Source: Pteria penguin (taxonomy: Eukaryota > Mollusca > Bivalvia > Pterioida > Pteriidae). Taken from it: a DNA stretch of 64,000 nucleotides. The position numbers were made by a program, and so were the translations under genes. The notes beneath the pieces are model-generated. The model did no database searches, had not been told where the DNA came from, and saw nothing but the letters and a program-made list of their open reading frames with translations. The DNA is taken from NCBI GenBank assembly GCA_035048485.1, contig CM068586.1, forward strand, positions 32,768,849-32,832,848, given 5' to 3'. Of the stretch, positions 51,763 to 62,970 are shown piece by piece (the stretch's first letter is position 1; every line of letters starts with the position of its first letter).

Positions 51763-53152
51763 TATAATAATAATAATAATAATAATGATAATAATAATAA
51801 TATAAACATGTGGACACTTGACTACATAGCGTCTGCCGATGATTTTATAGATTGTTTTATGTAATAAAGGCAACAATCGCAAGTTTCTAGGTTAGATATT
51901 GAATACGAAGTATTTTCTTTCCTGGCTTTTATAATATTTTCTAGAGTCTAAATTACCCACTCGCCTACTCATATTGCTTTATGTAATGAATGAAATGAAA
52001 AAACGTCGTAAATCCTTAGATTTAATGTTGCCTTCAAGCAATTTTATTATATTCGAGCTTATGACTTAAGAATATAGGTCTTCAAAAATATTCTAGTGTT
52101 GTTTTATTTTTCACATATCTTAAACCTAATTATTAAATTTGTCATCAGTATTGAGCAATGTATTGTCAAAGTATATCATTACGTACCCGGGTAATACCAA
52201 CGATAAACCATAATCTTACTTCCTTTGTAAATTTATGTTATGTAACAGTGGCACTCAGAATAACGCACCATGCATGGACTGGAAAAGACAGCAAATCTAC
52301 AGATTGCGACACTAATCTTCATGAGAATTTAATAGACATTGCCATCTCCATACATGAGTGTGTAAAGCATCGCTGGATATATAAGCCATGCACAGTTATT
52401 AAACTACAGATGCTTAATCGGTTAATATAATTTTTATGCAGAACCTTATTCACTGCCAACATTAAATTATCTTACTGCACAAGAGTTAAATACGGAACTG
52501 AATAATGCTCTATATAATTTTAATTTAATGTAATTTTATCAACCATGAAACATACTCGTAAAATATTCGAAGTGGCCACAATCATGCAGAGTAAAAGAAA
52601 CGACGGGTAGAACCATGAAAATTTTGTCGAGAGGAGGTCTATCTCTATTCTAATATAATTTTGCGAGAGCCTCTCTCGGTGTTTTTGAGTGTAAAATTAC
52701 TCATTTTACATGGAAATATGACAAGGCAAATCATTTTTGCCTAATCTCAGGGTGAGTCCAGATCCCCGGTCTAACCCTATGGATCCGTACTACGTGCGTA
52801 GTAGTAGTGATGTCTCGATCGGTATTTGAAACCGGTCGAGGACAAAATACCGATTCGATTCTATGTTAAGTATATAGAAAACGAAAGTAGGTATATGATA
52901 AGTAATAATAATGCAAAACGCCATTGAATATATTTCACGGTTGAGGAATTGGCTGTTGAAAAATCTTATGAAATCATCAGGGAAGTTCTCTGTTCTATGA
53001 AATCGAGTCGAACATTCGTTAATACCAGTAAATAAAAGAAACCAGATTAAATGATTTACCTTCAGTGATATTCATCCTTGGTTCAATTACCATAACAATC
53101 TTTGTCATATCATTTTCCTCTGCATATGTTATTATCTCCCTGATTGACAGCT
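50634..53152 (-). CDS. Possible single-pass membrane protein, three exons
   Basis: Three minus-strand segments join in phase. (1) About 53152-53060, LSIREIITYAEENDMTKIVM and on, with donor GAAG|GTAAAT (phase 1). (2) 51251-51127, acceptor GTGAG|AT, reading NGTFSCPYKENGNDFYHVAG then RVQCAYQHQN, donor AAT|GTAAGC (phase 0). (3) 50732-50634, acceptor AATTATAG|GCT, reading KCQYLISFIILVLFVVVGKF, then SICPRNK and a stop. The last would be a transmembrane helix with a very short basic tail, and the second a glycosylated cysteine-bearing juxtamembrane part. Acceptors of exons 1 and 2 are weak and no family is recognised. The 5' part would lie upstream, close to the LRR receptor's 3' end at 53637, so it could also be wrong. 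Confidence 0.25.
51708..51803. repeat. (AAT)n microsatellite
   Basis: About 30 AAT units with ATT and ATG interruptions. The poly-Asn and poly-Ile frames over it are artefacts. Confidence 0.97.
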
Positions 53153-53636
53153 CTTTACAAATACAATTGTAATCAAATGACATAAAATGATCATTATAAT
53201 ATTTTACTGAGAATGATGTTCAGAGCAAAAACAAAAACAAAACACACACACACATCCCCCCTCCTAAAAATGGAGAACCTGAACAGATGAAAGGTAATGT
53301 TTTGAAATTCGACAGGACTTTTGTGTATGTCAAATGACTGGAACATTTCATCTGAACCTTTATTTATACTCGAATATATTAATGTTTTCATTGTCAAATG
53401 TTAAGCCTGGAACTCTTATGCAACCACGATATAAGCGAACATTTGATTTACATCTTATCATTCTGCCAATAAAGAATGAGAAAATCTTTCACTACCGACC
53501 AAAATAATTCTGATATAATGTTAGAATAATAAACAGTCGTTTTAGTTTAACTATATCATTTCAGATTCTTAAGTTATACATTAACACCTCCCATTATCTG
53601 TCCATTATAAACATAAAAATAGTTTAAGAAAAAATT

Positions 53637-56600
53637 TCAACCTTGCGAAATGGCACCTTTCTGAAAAAGAAGAAAGTATACAGTTATTGACATTCTAATT
53701 TTATGAGAAAAACAATTTCTAAACGTGTTTGAAGATATATTTCATAACGTTTTAAGAATGAAAACTGTTAAAATGGATAATAGAACCAGTCGATATAACT
53801 TTATAATGATATAAGTTGAAATTAATGTTTCCATGCACAATGATAGATATGATGCTTCATGTACCTTCATAATAAACGCAGACATAAACGGATTCAAAAC
53901 GGATGTCACAGGCAATAGAAGTAATGTGACCCATACGTAAATATCTCTAGGAACTATGATTCCAGAAGTATTTAAGATTCCTGAAATATAATGGTAATAT
54001 TATACGTAAAATAGTCAAGAGAATAATATATATGTACTTTCAAATTTTCGATTTATAATCGGTAATTTACTGGTCGCAATTAAGTACTATATGACCTGTA
54101 AATGAACTGTTCCAAGCTGGGAATTTGAAAACACGAACAAGTTATAACCATTCTAATGCAAATTGTGTTTTAAAATAAAATTTGCTGAACAGCTGAATGC
54201 CCCGATACTTACGTATGCATATTATGAAAGCGCATTATGATCAGTTCTCATTTTGCAGTAACTGTCTTACATGAATAAGAAAAACGTATGTTTGAATCGA
54301 TTGATTTACGTTCATTTTAAAAGCAAAAGTTATCGACATTTTGTTCTCTTTGCCATTCATGTCGACTGTAATCACTGCATGTCGCTGCACTACAACTCTT
54401 CCCTATCGTCCACTCACTATGTTAGAAATTTCCTTTAATATGTATATGCAAACTAAGCTTCTAATTTTGGCATAGAATATAAACCGTGCTGAAACCCCTG
54501 GTTCGTCCAAAAGTCTATGAACGCCTATATTAGTATTCTGTCGAGTATTGAGGATGTCCCTTATTGACTACCGCTCGGTATTTTAGCGCTTCACCTATTA
54601 AAGCTGGACCCAGTGTGTTCCCAGATCTGTCTGATATCTGATTTACAGACATCCCTATCACGCATTAATACCAATCCACTTTGTAGCATGTGTTCGAGTA
54701 TTTACAGGCGTCTATTTCATTTTGATTAACCAATCAGAATTCATATGACATATATGTTTGTATTAAAAAGTATATCACACATACAACATTTTAAGGAACA
54801 GTTTTTATAACAAGTTTATAATGATTTTAATGTATTTGTTTTATAGAATGGTATCATTGTTTATTTTGATATCAAGGTATATCAAGTAGCATAAAGAAGA
54901 TGCAATACGATACATATTATCTAATAGTAATAATAATGTTTTTCTTGGCGATTTTTAGCATTTATCTTTCTTGAAATCTGATAAAACCAAGTTACGCAAT
55001 TTCTATTATTAAGCAAAACATAAAGTACTTCTTACCACAAGCAAGGTTTGGTATCTGCAATATAATGTTGTAGAACACTAATCCAGCACGTAGATCTCTA
55101 GAATGTGACTTGAGTTTATAGCATATAAGCAGCAATGTGCTTATTCCAAGAAGCAGGCAATTTAGGCTTAAAATCAAAACTGACAACGTTCCACTTTTAG
55201 AATTAATGATGAGATGGGAACAAAGTTCCGATGATCTCAGTTTGTTGGTAATGTACTCAAATAAGAAAATGGAAATAGAAAAACATATTGCAATGATCCA
55301 ACCAGATGCTAAAATCCAACGGGAGTATTGTACCCAGTAACTGCAGAACTTGTTTGGAGCTTTCGTTTTCACGTATAAGTCGAGTGACATTATTAACAGG
55401 ATTAATATAAACGATTGGTATGATATGAATAGAATACTTCTATTTAACTTGCACCACCAGCTATGTGTCCAGTCATCATGATGAAATCCAAAATTTCCTC
55501 GTGTCCTCATATCTTCACATAATAATGTCAAGACATAGAGTCCATGCAAAGCATCTGATACTGATAAATGTGTCAAAAAGTATTTCTTTGAATATGATGT
55601 TCTGGAAGTAGCGACAAGTATATGAAAGTTACCTATGCAAATGAATATAACAAAATGCCAAAGAATTACACTAAGGAAAGGCTGGTCTACCAAGTAATAA
55701 CATGAAAATATGTTCGTTTCCTTCGAATGACAATTTTCCAATTTTACACTCCACGGTCGAGCACAACATACTTGCAAACATTCAACTGTCATCGTTTGTA
55801 AAGATGCAAATCCCATGAACATTTTGCGTCGTAACTGTAGGGAATTTCCATTTATTATTAATTCCTTTACAGATAATAAACCCAAGAAAGTTTTAGGGGG
55901 TAAGATGATTAAATCATTGTAAGCTAAATTCAGAATTCGAAGATTTTCAAGATTTTGAAATATATCATTATTTAGGCTACTAATTTGATTTTCCTGTAGA
56001 AAGAGTTCCTCCAAATTGCGAAGGCTGTGGAAAATGGTCGGTGGTAGATATGTTAATTTGTTGTTTTCTATGTTCAAAACTTTAAGTAACTTTACTCTGT
56101 GAAACGAGCCGTCTTCAATGTCCGATATGAAGTTATGTCCAATGTTAAGGACAAAGAGGTTATCTGACCTGGAAAAATCAGACATTTTGATAACAGTCAG
56201 CATATTCTTTTGAAGTTGAAGATTTCTCAGTAAGGTAAAGTTAACGAAGTGATCCGTTAAAGTTGTGAGCCTATTATATGACAGATTCATATCGGTTATC
56301 CATTTACATTGTCGCAAATAAGAATTCGGGTAAAGACACTTTATTTTATTATAACTTAAATCTACCGTGATGAAATTACAGTCAATAACAGTAGATATAT
56401 TTTCCGAAACAATATCCCATGATCCACGCAAAAGGAGAAATTTCCCATTTGTAGAAATCTGCAGTCTTTCTACAGCTGCATTCCGCAAAACAAGTTTCCG
56501 CCACAAGATTGGCAAAAGGATGCGTGCTATTGGATTCCCGTCTACGAGTAAAGTCCGTCCATACGCAAGGTGTAAATCATACCATAATTTGTGTTCAACC

Positions 56601-57129
56601 ACAATAATGTTGTTATATGATGCATCCAGTGTTCGCAGCAACGGAAATTTTGAAATGTCATTCAAACAAGATATATTTGTGAGTCCACATCTCGATACAT
56701 TCAAAAATGTTAGAAATATCATTCGTTTTGCACATAAGTTGTCAATCCAAAGCATGTGACCGGAAATATCCAGATATGTGACTTTATAAGAGAGTTCTGC
56801 TAAAGCAGATGGACGGCAATGAAATTCCTTATTAGTACAATTGTAACATTCCTTCGGACATCTAATAGGACAACCAAATTCGTCATCCCAAAAAGGACAA
56901 TGAGGAATTCCATCACATATTTCATAGTCCTGGATACAAGTAATTTCCCAATAATACGAAGCTCTTCTACATTCAAAAGCATTTGGACACCTTGAATCCG
57001 TGGCTTCTACAGGAAGTAGTGCACTGCTCATACACTGTTCCTGGAGGTCAGCAGAGGAGTTGAGAGGAATGCATACTCTAGTCTTTTGACATCTAATTTC
57101 GTTCGTTGTACACGGTAACTCCACATTAT
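53637..57129 (-). CDS. LDLa-LRR seven-helix receptor (relaxin-receptor/LGR type), 3' part of gene
   Basis: Plasma-membrane GPCR. Main exon 55036-57129 (acceptor CTTCAG, phase 1), exon 53865-53980, last exon 53637-53660 ending in TGA. Joins are in phase: LAC|G continues as ILNTSGIIVPRDIYVWVTLL, through NPFMSAFIMK, to KGAISQG. Residues below are numbered from the Met at 57160, whose first 10 codons are intronic. Cysteine module 17-57; LDLa 58-97 (ICDGIPHCPFWDDEFGC); about ten LRRs 127-440; hinge with CLQVCC and two later Cys 461-487. Helices: 496-518 (GN at 510), 525-548 (HLSVSDALHGLY), 571-595, 613-634, 657-681, 691-709, with helix 7 on the next exon. Helix 3 ends LDLY where relatives have E(K/R)Y. 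Helix 6 has LQIP for CWIP. Helix 7 has NPFMS for NPxxY. The signal peptide exon is upstream. A minus-strand AATAAA at 53359-53364 may be the poly(A) signal. Confidence 0.9.
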
Positions 57130-57294
57130 CTGAAGAAAAGAAATGTAAATATTCAACCAATTTTGCATTAATAAATGCCTATTTGTATTTTGGAATAGAA
57201 TAGAAGGAAATATGAAAAATTTCAGAATGGCTTTATTCGTGATTGTAGAATAATTTTCTATTTGTAAATCAGGAAATCTTTTTAGTCAGTAGCA

Positions 57295-57520
57295 AGTAAA
57301 TCACTCTAAAACTAAGGAGTATCTTCTCATGCATAGCTCTGTCCTTAGATAGATACTTTGGTTCACTTTTCGGTCATTGTGGCTTCAGCACTGCTTGTCA
57401 TATTTTATACATTTGGAGAATTCCAATAATTCGGCCACGAGCATCATTGAAGAGACGTAACTTGTCGAAATGCGCATATGGTGCACAAAATTAAAAGGTA
57501 TATATGTTTTATATTTATTA
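57295..57520 (+). repeat. RepA, copy 11
   Basis: Begins AATCACTCTAAAACTAAGGA and runs through TTCACTTTTCGGTCATTGTG, then GAGCATCATTGAAGAGACGT, to GCGCATATGGTGCACAAAAT. It sits in the intron just 5' of the LRR receptor's main exon, antisense to the gene. Confidence 0.9.
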
Positions 57521-58084
57521 AATTCATACAATTTTTATTATTAATGTTTTTATTTTTCCATTCCTTATTTCATTTTTCAGTTTTGATAGTACTACTCAAT
57601 CAATTTACGTGTGTGTGTATTTGTGTGTGCGTAGGTGTGTGTATGCGTGTGAATTTGATGACAAATTAACATACATGTAATTCGACAAAATGAAACAATT
57701 GACTATATATTTTCTTAATTTCCACTTCAGAATCATTATTTCAAATATAATTAAACATTCATGTTTGTTATCCTAATGAGTAGTACTGGATGCATAAGAT
57801 CTATATTGGATCTCAAGGTAGCCTCTCTGTAATGTCCGGGTTACAAATTCAATTCAAGTATTTATTTCTTTGTGCCAATGACACATCAGATTTAACAAAT
57901 AAACAATTAAAATATGTACAAAATATATCAGTAGTAACAGTAGTGAGTCAAATACTCATAGATAATCATATTAAAATGAAAACATAGGCTACATACTTGG
58001 GCATACATTATTCAAGTACACACATAAGAATACAAATATGCACATGCATGCATGCATCCATCCACACAATCACACACATCCGTC

Positions 58085-58255
58085 CGTGCGTACGTACGTA
58101 CGTACATACATACATACATACACGCATGCACGCACACACACGCACATACATACATACATACATACATACACGCACGCACGCACACACACGCACATACATA
58201 CATACATACATACATACATACATACATACATACATACATACATACATACATACAT

Positions 58256-58288
<33 letters not shown>

Positions 58289-58388
58289 TACATACATACA
58301 TGCATGCATGCATACATACATACATACATACATACATACATACATACATACATACATACATACATACATACATACTTACATACATACT
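58085..58388. repeat. (CATA)n microsatellite with CGTA, CACG and CATG variants
   Basis: About 300 bp of tetranucleotide repeat with local (ACGT)n, (CACG)n, (CA)n and (CATG)n stretches. The many Tyr/His/Thr- or Cys/Met/Val-rich frames on both strands are artefacts. It lies within the presumed intron between 59327 and 57129. Confidence 0.97.
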
Positions 58389-58619
58389 ACTTGAACTGAA
58401 CGTGAATGAGTACTTTATTTGTATTGTTCATATTGCCATAATTATAAGTAATTTAATTGTGAATGTAGTCACCTTGCATGGCAGTTAAATGTAGAAAATG
58501 AAATTTGAAAACAACTCACATTGATACAGTGATGAATATAGATATTTTTGACGTAACTAGCATAAACAAAACAAACAAATTCAGAGAACTGTGGTCCCCC
58601 GCTTTGGGGGTTCTATCAG

Positions 58620-58830
58620 TAAGGGTGCAGTGATCAGTGACATACAGTCATGGTTGTGCATGTCTACAGACACGCATGCCAAATATGAAGGCCCTTTGTC
58701 TTATGGTTAAAAAGTTACATTGAAGTAGGTCAAAGGTCACGGTCAAGGTCACATGATAAAAATTTTGGTATCAACGGAAAGGTATACAATTAAACACACA
58801 TTCCAAATATGAAGGTTTTTGTGACAGACA
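58620..58830 (+). repeat. Dispersed repeat with AGGTCA half sites
   Basis: GCATGCCAAATATGAAGG is followed by GTAGGTCAAAGGTCACGGTC and AAGGTCACATG, then a second ACATTCCAAATATGAAGG. It is a two-part repeat of about 125 bp per unit with nuclear-receptor-like half sites similar to those in the 10.3-kb satellite. RepA debris (GCATGAGGGAGATACTCCTC, reverse) follows at about 59025. Confidence 0.6.
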
Positions 58831-59326
58831 GACTAGCGGGGAGAGTGCTGAATCCAGGATTTTGAAGATGGGGTAAATAGAAAGTAGGGGAGATCCCCGA
58901 ATAATCGAAGAATATTTAAGATTACTATAATAGCATGTTTAAATATAAATATTTGACGAGCGAATGATTACCAGATAGCCCTGAAAAGGAAAGCCGAAGA
59001 ACACATCTAAGGCAAGAGCTACGCATGAGGGAGATACTCCTCAGTTTGCCATATTTTGACGCAGTAAAATTAGATTATATATATATTGGCTCAATACAAC
59101 GGCACTGACAACTTGACATATGATTACTGTCGTGAATTAACAATCCACTAGCAGCAGTATCGACCCAGTGGTTATACTGAATATGAACAGTACAAGATGT
59201 GTATGTGTATTAACCCTATTTCACCATATGTGGTTTCTATAGTACTTCAAAATTTTTGTTAGAGTTGTAGGTTTTGTTCAGAATCAGTCCCGTTCATATA
59301 TTTCAAGCATTTCTGACAATTCTTAC

Positions 59327-59452
59327 TCAGAAGAAGTCCTATGTGTATGCAGCTAGTAATATCGGCAAATGGAGCTTCTACTGGCATACACACTGTTGGA
59401 GTACGCACTCCAAGACATTCAACTTCATCCCAGCGGCAATTATTTATATCTC
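59327..59452 (-). CDS. Upstream exon of the LRR receptor: duplicate cysteine module
   Basis: 126-bp exon, exactly 42 codons, phase 1 at both ends. Acceptor TACTACTTTCAG, donor CTGA|GTAAGA. It reads GDINNCRWDEVECLGVRTPT, then VCMPVEAPFADITSCIHIGL. The pattern C-x4-E-x-x-C-x(5-8)-V-C-(I/M)-P-(L/V) also starts the main LRR-receptor exon (CTTNEIRCQKTRVCIPL), so the module is repeated in series. The symmetrical phase allows duplication or skipping without a frame change. Joining it to 57129 gives an Asn codon and an open reading frame. Its role is unknown; it is presumably extracellular. Confidence 0.65.
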
Positions 59453-59499
59453 CTGAAAGTAGTATCCAATGTTCAGCACAGAAATATAAAATTTTCATC

Positions 59500-60060
59500 A
59501 TCCATTATAATGTATTATAATACTGCGATTTTTGAATTTTTACATCTTATAGATGTTATCATTTCTGGACGCATTTGTTCAAATATTTGACATTTGTACA
59601 TTTTTACATAAAATTATTGTGTTTAGCATACAGTAACAGACGTAACGTATGTTCGACTGTATATTTTTCTCCCCTCCTAACTTAAATAAACTTTTGAATA
59701 TTGCATGTTTGATGAAACATGGAAAATATATAGTATTACAGTATAAAATAAAGCAATGTTTAATTTAGAATATAGTAATGTAGTTTTCCCCCAACTACAA
59801 TTGCTGAGCTTACTAAGGGAAATGTCACTGAATCATGCTTATGTTTCTATAATTTGATGGTTGATTTATACTGACTAAATCCCATGTCTTGGACATCGCT
59901 GTCGCTTTTCACTTCCGATATCCTCAACGTAAAATTATATTGAACCGTCGAAACTGTGTATATGTATAGATGGAACTGAAATAAAATTAAACTGAAATGG
60001 AATACAAATTTAAATAAATTGGTGTCAAAATCTGATATATGTTTTATACTGTTTGTTTGA
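59500..60060. other. No gene seen (presumed intron)
   Basis: AT-rich, without exon signals I could confirm. Confidence 0.4.
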
Positions 60061-60069
60061 CTGCGTCAC

Positions 60070-60260
60070 TCCATTATGCTGGTGACAGTATCTGTCTGAT
60101 GAGTCGCACAGAAATTTAGATCCACCCAGGGCAGTGTGGGATCGTGCATGTCTACTATGGCACGGGACTTTTAGTTAAACTGTCTCATCCAAATGGCAAA
60201 ACACCGATTGTAATCGAGCCCAGAGCCTTTCGCACTCGAGCCAAGCACTCTACACCAATT
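60070..60260 (-). repeat. Degenerate tRNA-derived SINE (reverse)
   Basis: The reverse complement gives GAGTGCTTGGCTCGAGTGCG, then GGCTCTGGGCTCGATTACAA (B-box-like), then CATTTGGATGAGACAGTTTA. The last recalls the GAATGAGACAGTAAAAC of the SINE at 17116. Old copy, no duplication found. Confidence 0.5.
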
Positions 60261-60499
60261 TTGTATTATATTAAGCGGGGAGGGGGATTAATGCTCTCTA
60301 CTAATCTCATTCAACTATAAATATTCTAAAAACTACACAAATTAGTATAAAGCGACTGCTTCCTACTGCCAACTGTAAACAGATGAGAAAGCAAACAAGA
60401 TAGGAAGGAGGGTAGTAAAGGAGCGAGAGAGGAAAAAAGTGATGGGAGAAAAGATATTGAGAGGAAGAAACTATAAAGTTTTTCTGATCCCTTACAGGT

Positions 60500-60665
60500 G
60501 GTGATATTTTACCCCGATATCGAAAAGTTACAATCTTGATGAACACTTGGCTACGCACTCCTCTCATCCCCCTTAAATCAAGAGTTTTGCAAAATCCACC
60601 TCTGTGAGAATCTTCATGGTTGAAATCAACAATGCTTAAATTGAATTTACATAATACATTACAAT
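60500..60665 (-). CDS. Possible exon, unplaced
   Basis: The open frame reads FNLSIVDFNHEDSHRGGFCK, then TLDLRGMRGVRSQVFIKIVT and FRYRGKISPP, where a donor CCT|GTAAGG occurs near 60502. The composition is protein-like and the pattern slightly CUB-like. No convincing acceptor was found, and its phase (0) does not fit the phase-1 exon at 59452. Confidence 0.25.
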
Positions 60666-60921
60666 ATATTTTAATTTCCATCAAATTGCTTTCAAGGATC
60701 TAGAAATGGGAAAACAGTTTCTTTTTCTTAGAAACGTGTATCAACAAATGATTATTTTGGAACATTTTAGTAGTAACTACAAAGTTAATGCTGGCTGCAA
60801 TGTGCCTACAAAGTTGGATTCTCGTGCATAGTACTGAATAAATGTTTGCTTGGCGACATATTTATTGTGTACCACTTACTCTGATAACAAAACAGATTAG
60901 CTGTAATGTATATAAACCAAC

Positions 60922-61444
60922 CTTATTTTGCATATTAGCATTTCCGGTGGACGTTGATTCTTTAATAGTACAGTTTTGGCAATCATAGTTGTGCCAGAAA
61001 GACGCTTTAGATAAATCTGTTCGTCTATTGGGGTTTTCATTTCGTGTATGCCATATTTTGTGTGTCCAGTATGTTTGCCGAGATTTGATGGTGCTGATAT
61101 TAAACACGATAAGTCTTGAAGGGTTGATCTCCCTGAAAACGGGGCTTGAAAACGCAATGATGCCACCGATACTCTGATTCCCGAGTATAGTTATATCTAC
61201 AAATCCGTTCTTCTTGTCTGTAAATAATATAAAATTATTATCATGGAATACGTAAGTATATAAAATCCACTCTTGTGCACTCTACTTTTCTAAATAATAT
61301 TAACCGACCATCGATTTCTTTGTTTATGAAGATAGAAACACATCTTACCATGATATACTGAAATATTCCTATTGGATTTCACTGTCCATCCACACATATC
61401 TGTAGAGAATGAACAATCCACGGACATTCTGGCACGCTGGTTTC
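60922..61444 (-). CDS. Two exons of a MAM-like extracellular domain
   Basis: Exon 61349-61444 (acceptor CTTGCAACAG, donor CATG|GTAAGA) reads CSFSTDMCGWTVKSNRNIS. Exon 61217-60922 (acceptor TTATTTACAG) continues in phase 1 as DKKNGFVDITILGNQSIGG, then IIAFSSPVFREINPSRLIV and onward to CQNCTIKEST. The start C-x-F-(S/E)-x-x-x-C-G-W and the later (A/I)-F-S-S-P are the pattern of MAM domains, which are adhesion/recognition modules of about 160 residues. The second half is poorly conserved and the 3' boundary is uncertain: AAG|GTTGGT at 60921 is weak and leaves phase 0. On the minus strand upstream of the LRR receptor exons, so it may be that gene's N-terminal part or a separate gene. Confidence 0.55.
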
Positions 61445-61671
61445 CTGTTGCAAGTTATGTAATTATAGAATTAAAGCATGTTATAACTTTCTTATTAACT
61501 AAAAATAAGCCACGGTAGCCAGGTATGTGAAAACGCTCTTTTTAGCTTCTAAAATCGGATCTAGGTATCTGGTAGTGTCAATGCAAAATTCTAAAATAAC
61601 TGGTGTCAAGGGTCATAACTGTCTCTAATGTAGGTAAATGGATTCCACCGGATATTTGTTTAAGTGTTTCT

Positions 61672-61770
61672 CTCTTTTTTGCTTTGGGGTTTGTTTCTGG
61701 GTTTTTTGGGGGGTTTTTGGGGGGTTTTTTTGGTTTTTTGTCTTTTTTTGTTTGTTTGTTTTTATTTTGA
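61672..61770 (+). repeat. G/T-rich low-complexity tract, possible G-quadruplex
   Basis: Four G runs (61686-61689, 61699-61701, 61708-61713, 61719-61724) with loops of 9, 6 and 5 bases, in a T-rich background. Confidence 0.5.
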
Positions 61771-61819
61771 GTTTATTTATACACCTACGATTTTACTGAT
61801 TCATCCAAGATACAGGGTA

Positions 61820-61910
61820 CAGACGAGGCACCGGTGAGATTCGAAGCCAAAATTTCTCGATCACGAGTCAAGCACCTACCTAATAGAGCTACCGTGGTTC
61901 CCGGATCTTA
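61820..61910 (-). repeat. tRNA-like SINE head (reverse)
   Basis: The reverse complement reads GGTAGCTCTATTAGGTAGGT (A-box region), then GCTTGACTCGTGATCGAGAA and GGCTTCGAATCTCACCGG (B-box region). Spacing is as in a tRNA, but the arms pair poorly, so it is a SINE or tRNA relic, not a working tRNA gene. Confidence 0.5.
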
Positions 61911-62368
61911 CAGCACATAACATCTATATATAGGTGAAATAACCACGATGTTAAGCAGCATTTAACGCTATGATGAAATATGTTATCACAAGTGATTTAC
62001 AACGTCCTAGTAACTTGCTCATTGTCTTTACTATTACGAAAACAATGGCTAAACCTACTCAAATAAGGGGGTATACAAAATCAGTGACTGAATTTCTGAA
62101 AGCAATAAAAACAATCCTGCACTGTCTCTGTAACGATATTTGTTTCTTTTTTGTGTCCAACAAGACGGACTACAGAAGAGCATCAACGCTGGCGACTGCT
62201 CACAATCTCATTTTCAAACGTGGTCATTGACCTTGACTTACAGCTAACGAAAATGATGAGTCAGTATAAAAGTCACATGGACAAATTTTAAGATTATTCC
62301 ACAAGAAAGAAAACTCTAAAATATGTTTTAGGAAAGAAAGACAACTCTTATATCATTAGCAAATAATA

Positions 62369-62640
62369 TTACAATCTCAGGCAATTTCTCCTATGGAATT
62401 TTGTTATGGATAGTGATAAGGTATCCATGGGTGGGACCGGATGCAGAATCACCCTTTGATTGGGGATGGTTTTTTGTAATCTGTGTTGTAAAACAGGCAA
62501 ATTATCTCCGACAGCATGATTGGGTCCCTCTAGGAAACAATTATATGGATTGAACCGTCTCTCTATTTCTGAGTCCGTGCCTGAACGATCATGTTTATAT
62601 TGCAAATAACGGAAGAAAGGTATAAGTAAATATTTGTATA
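62369..62640 (-). other. Unassigned open frame
   Basis: An open frame of about 80 codons (GPNHAVGDNLPVLQHRLQKT, then IPNQRVILHPVPPMD) of protein-like composition, ending in a stop at 62369. No start, acceptor or family was recognised. It may be an exon or a transposon relic. Confidence 0.2.
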
Positions 62641-62789
62641 CAAAATTACTTTTATTTTTAAGAATAAATTATGGCCCCTCGACAGGCTATTTATAACAAG
62701 AGATCATTTTGATCAACTTGATAGCACGTGTTATAAATATGTTGCTTACCTGATATGATATTTTGATTCTAGTCTTGTTACGAACAGCA

Positions 62790-62970
62790 GGCATTTTCAC
62801 AAAGAATCATACATCATTTCTTTTAGGTACGTAAAAAATAAATTCTTAAGTCATTTTCATTAAAGATTGTAAGTAAAATTTTCCTTACGGAAAATCCTTA
62901 ATTTTAAAGACACTAAAAGCTGTCGCAACTCGTTACGGAATTTCCTTACGTTTGTGAAAATGATTTAAGG
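62790..62970. repeat. Fold-back repeat around TTACGGAAAATCCTTA words
   Basis: CATTTTCACAAA at about 62793 and TTTGTGAAAATG at about 62954 are inverted. Between them TTCCTTACGGAAAATCCTTA and TTACGGAATTTCCTTACG add further palindromy. Probably a decayed MITE. Confidence 0.5.

Noticed and set aside
51580..51882. Poly-Ile and poly-Asn frames
   Set aside because: (AAT)n microsatellite artefact.
56367..56759. Plus-strand 130-codon frame
   Set aside because: Antisense to the LRR region of the receptor; no independent motif.
58085..58388. CRISPR-like regular repeat
   Set aside because: It is a simple tetranucleotide microsatellite without spacers, in an animal genome.
57997..58488. Long frames on both strands rich in Tyr-His-Thr or Tyr-Val-Cys-Met
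   Set aside because: They are translations of the (CATA)n repeat, open in most frames because the repeat lacks stops.
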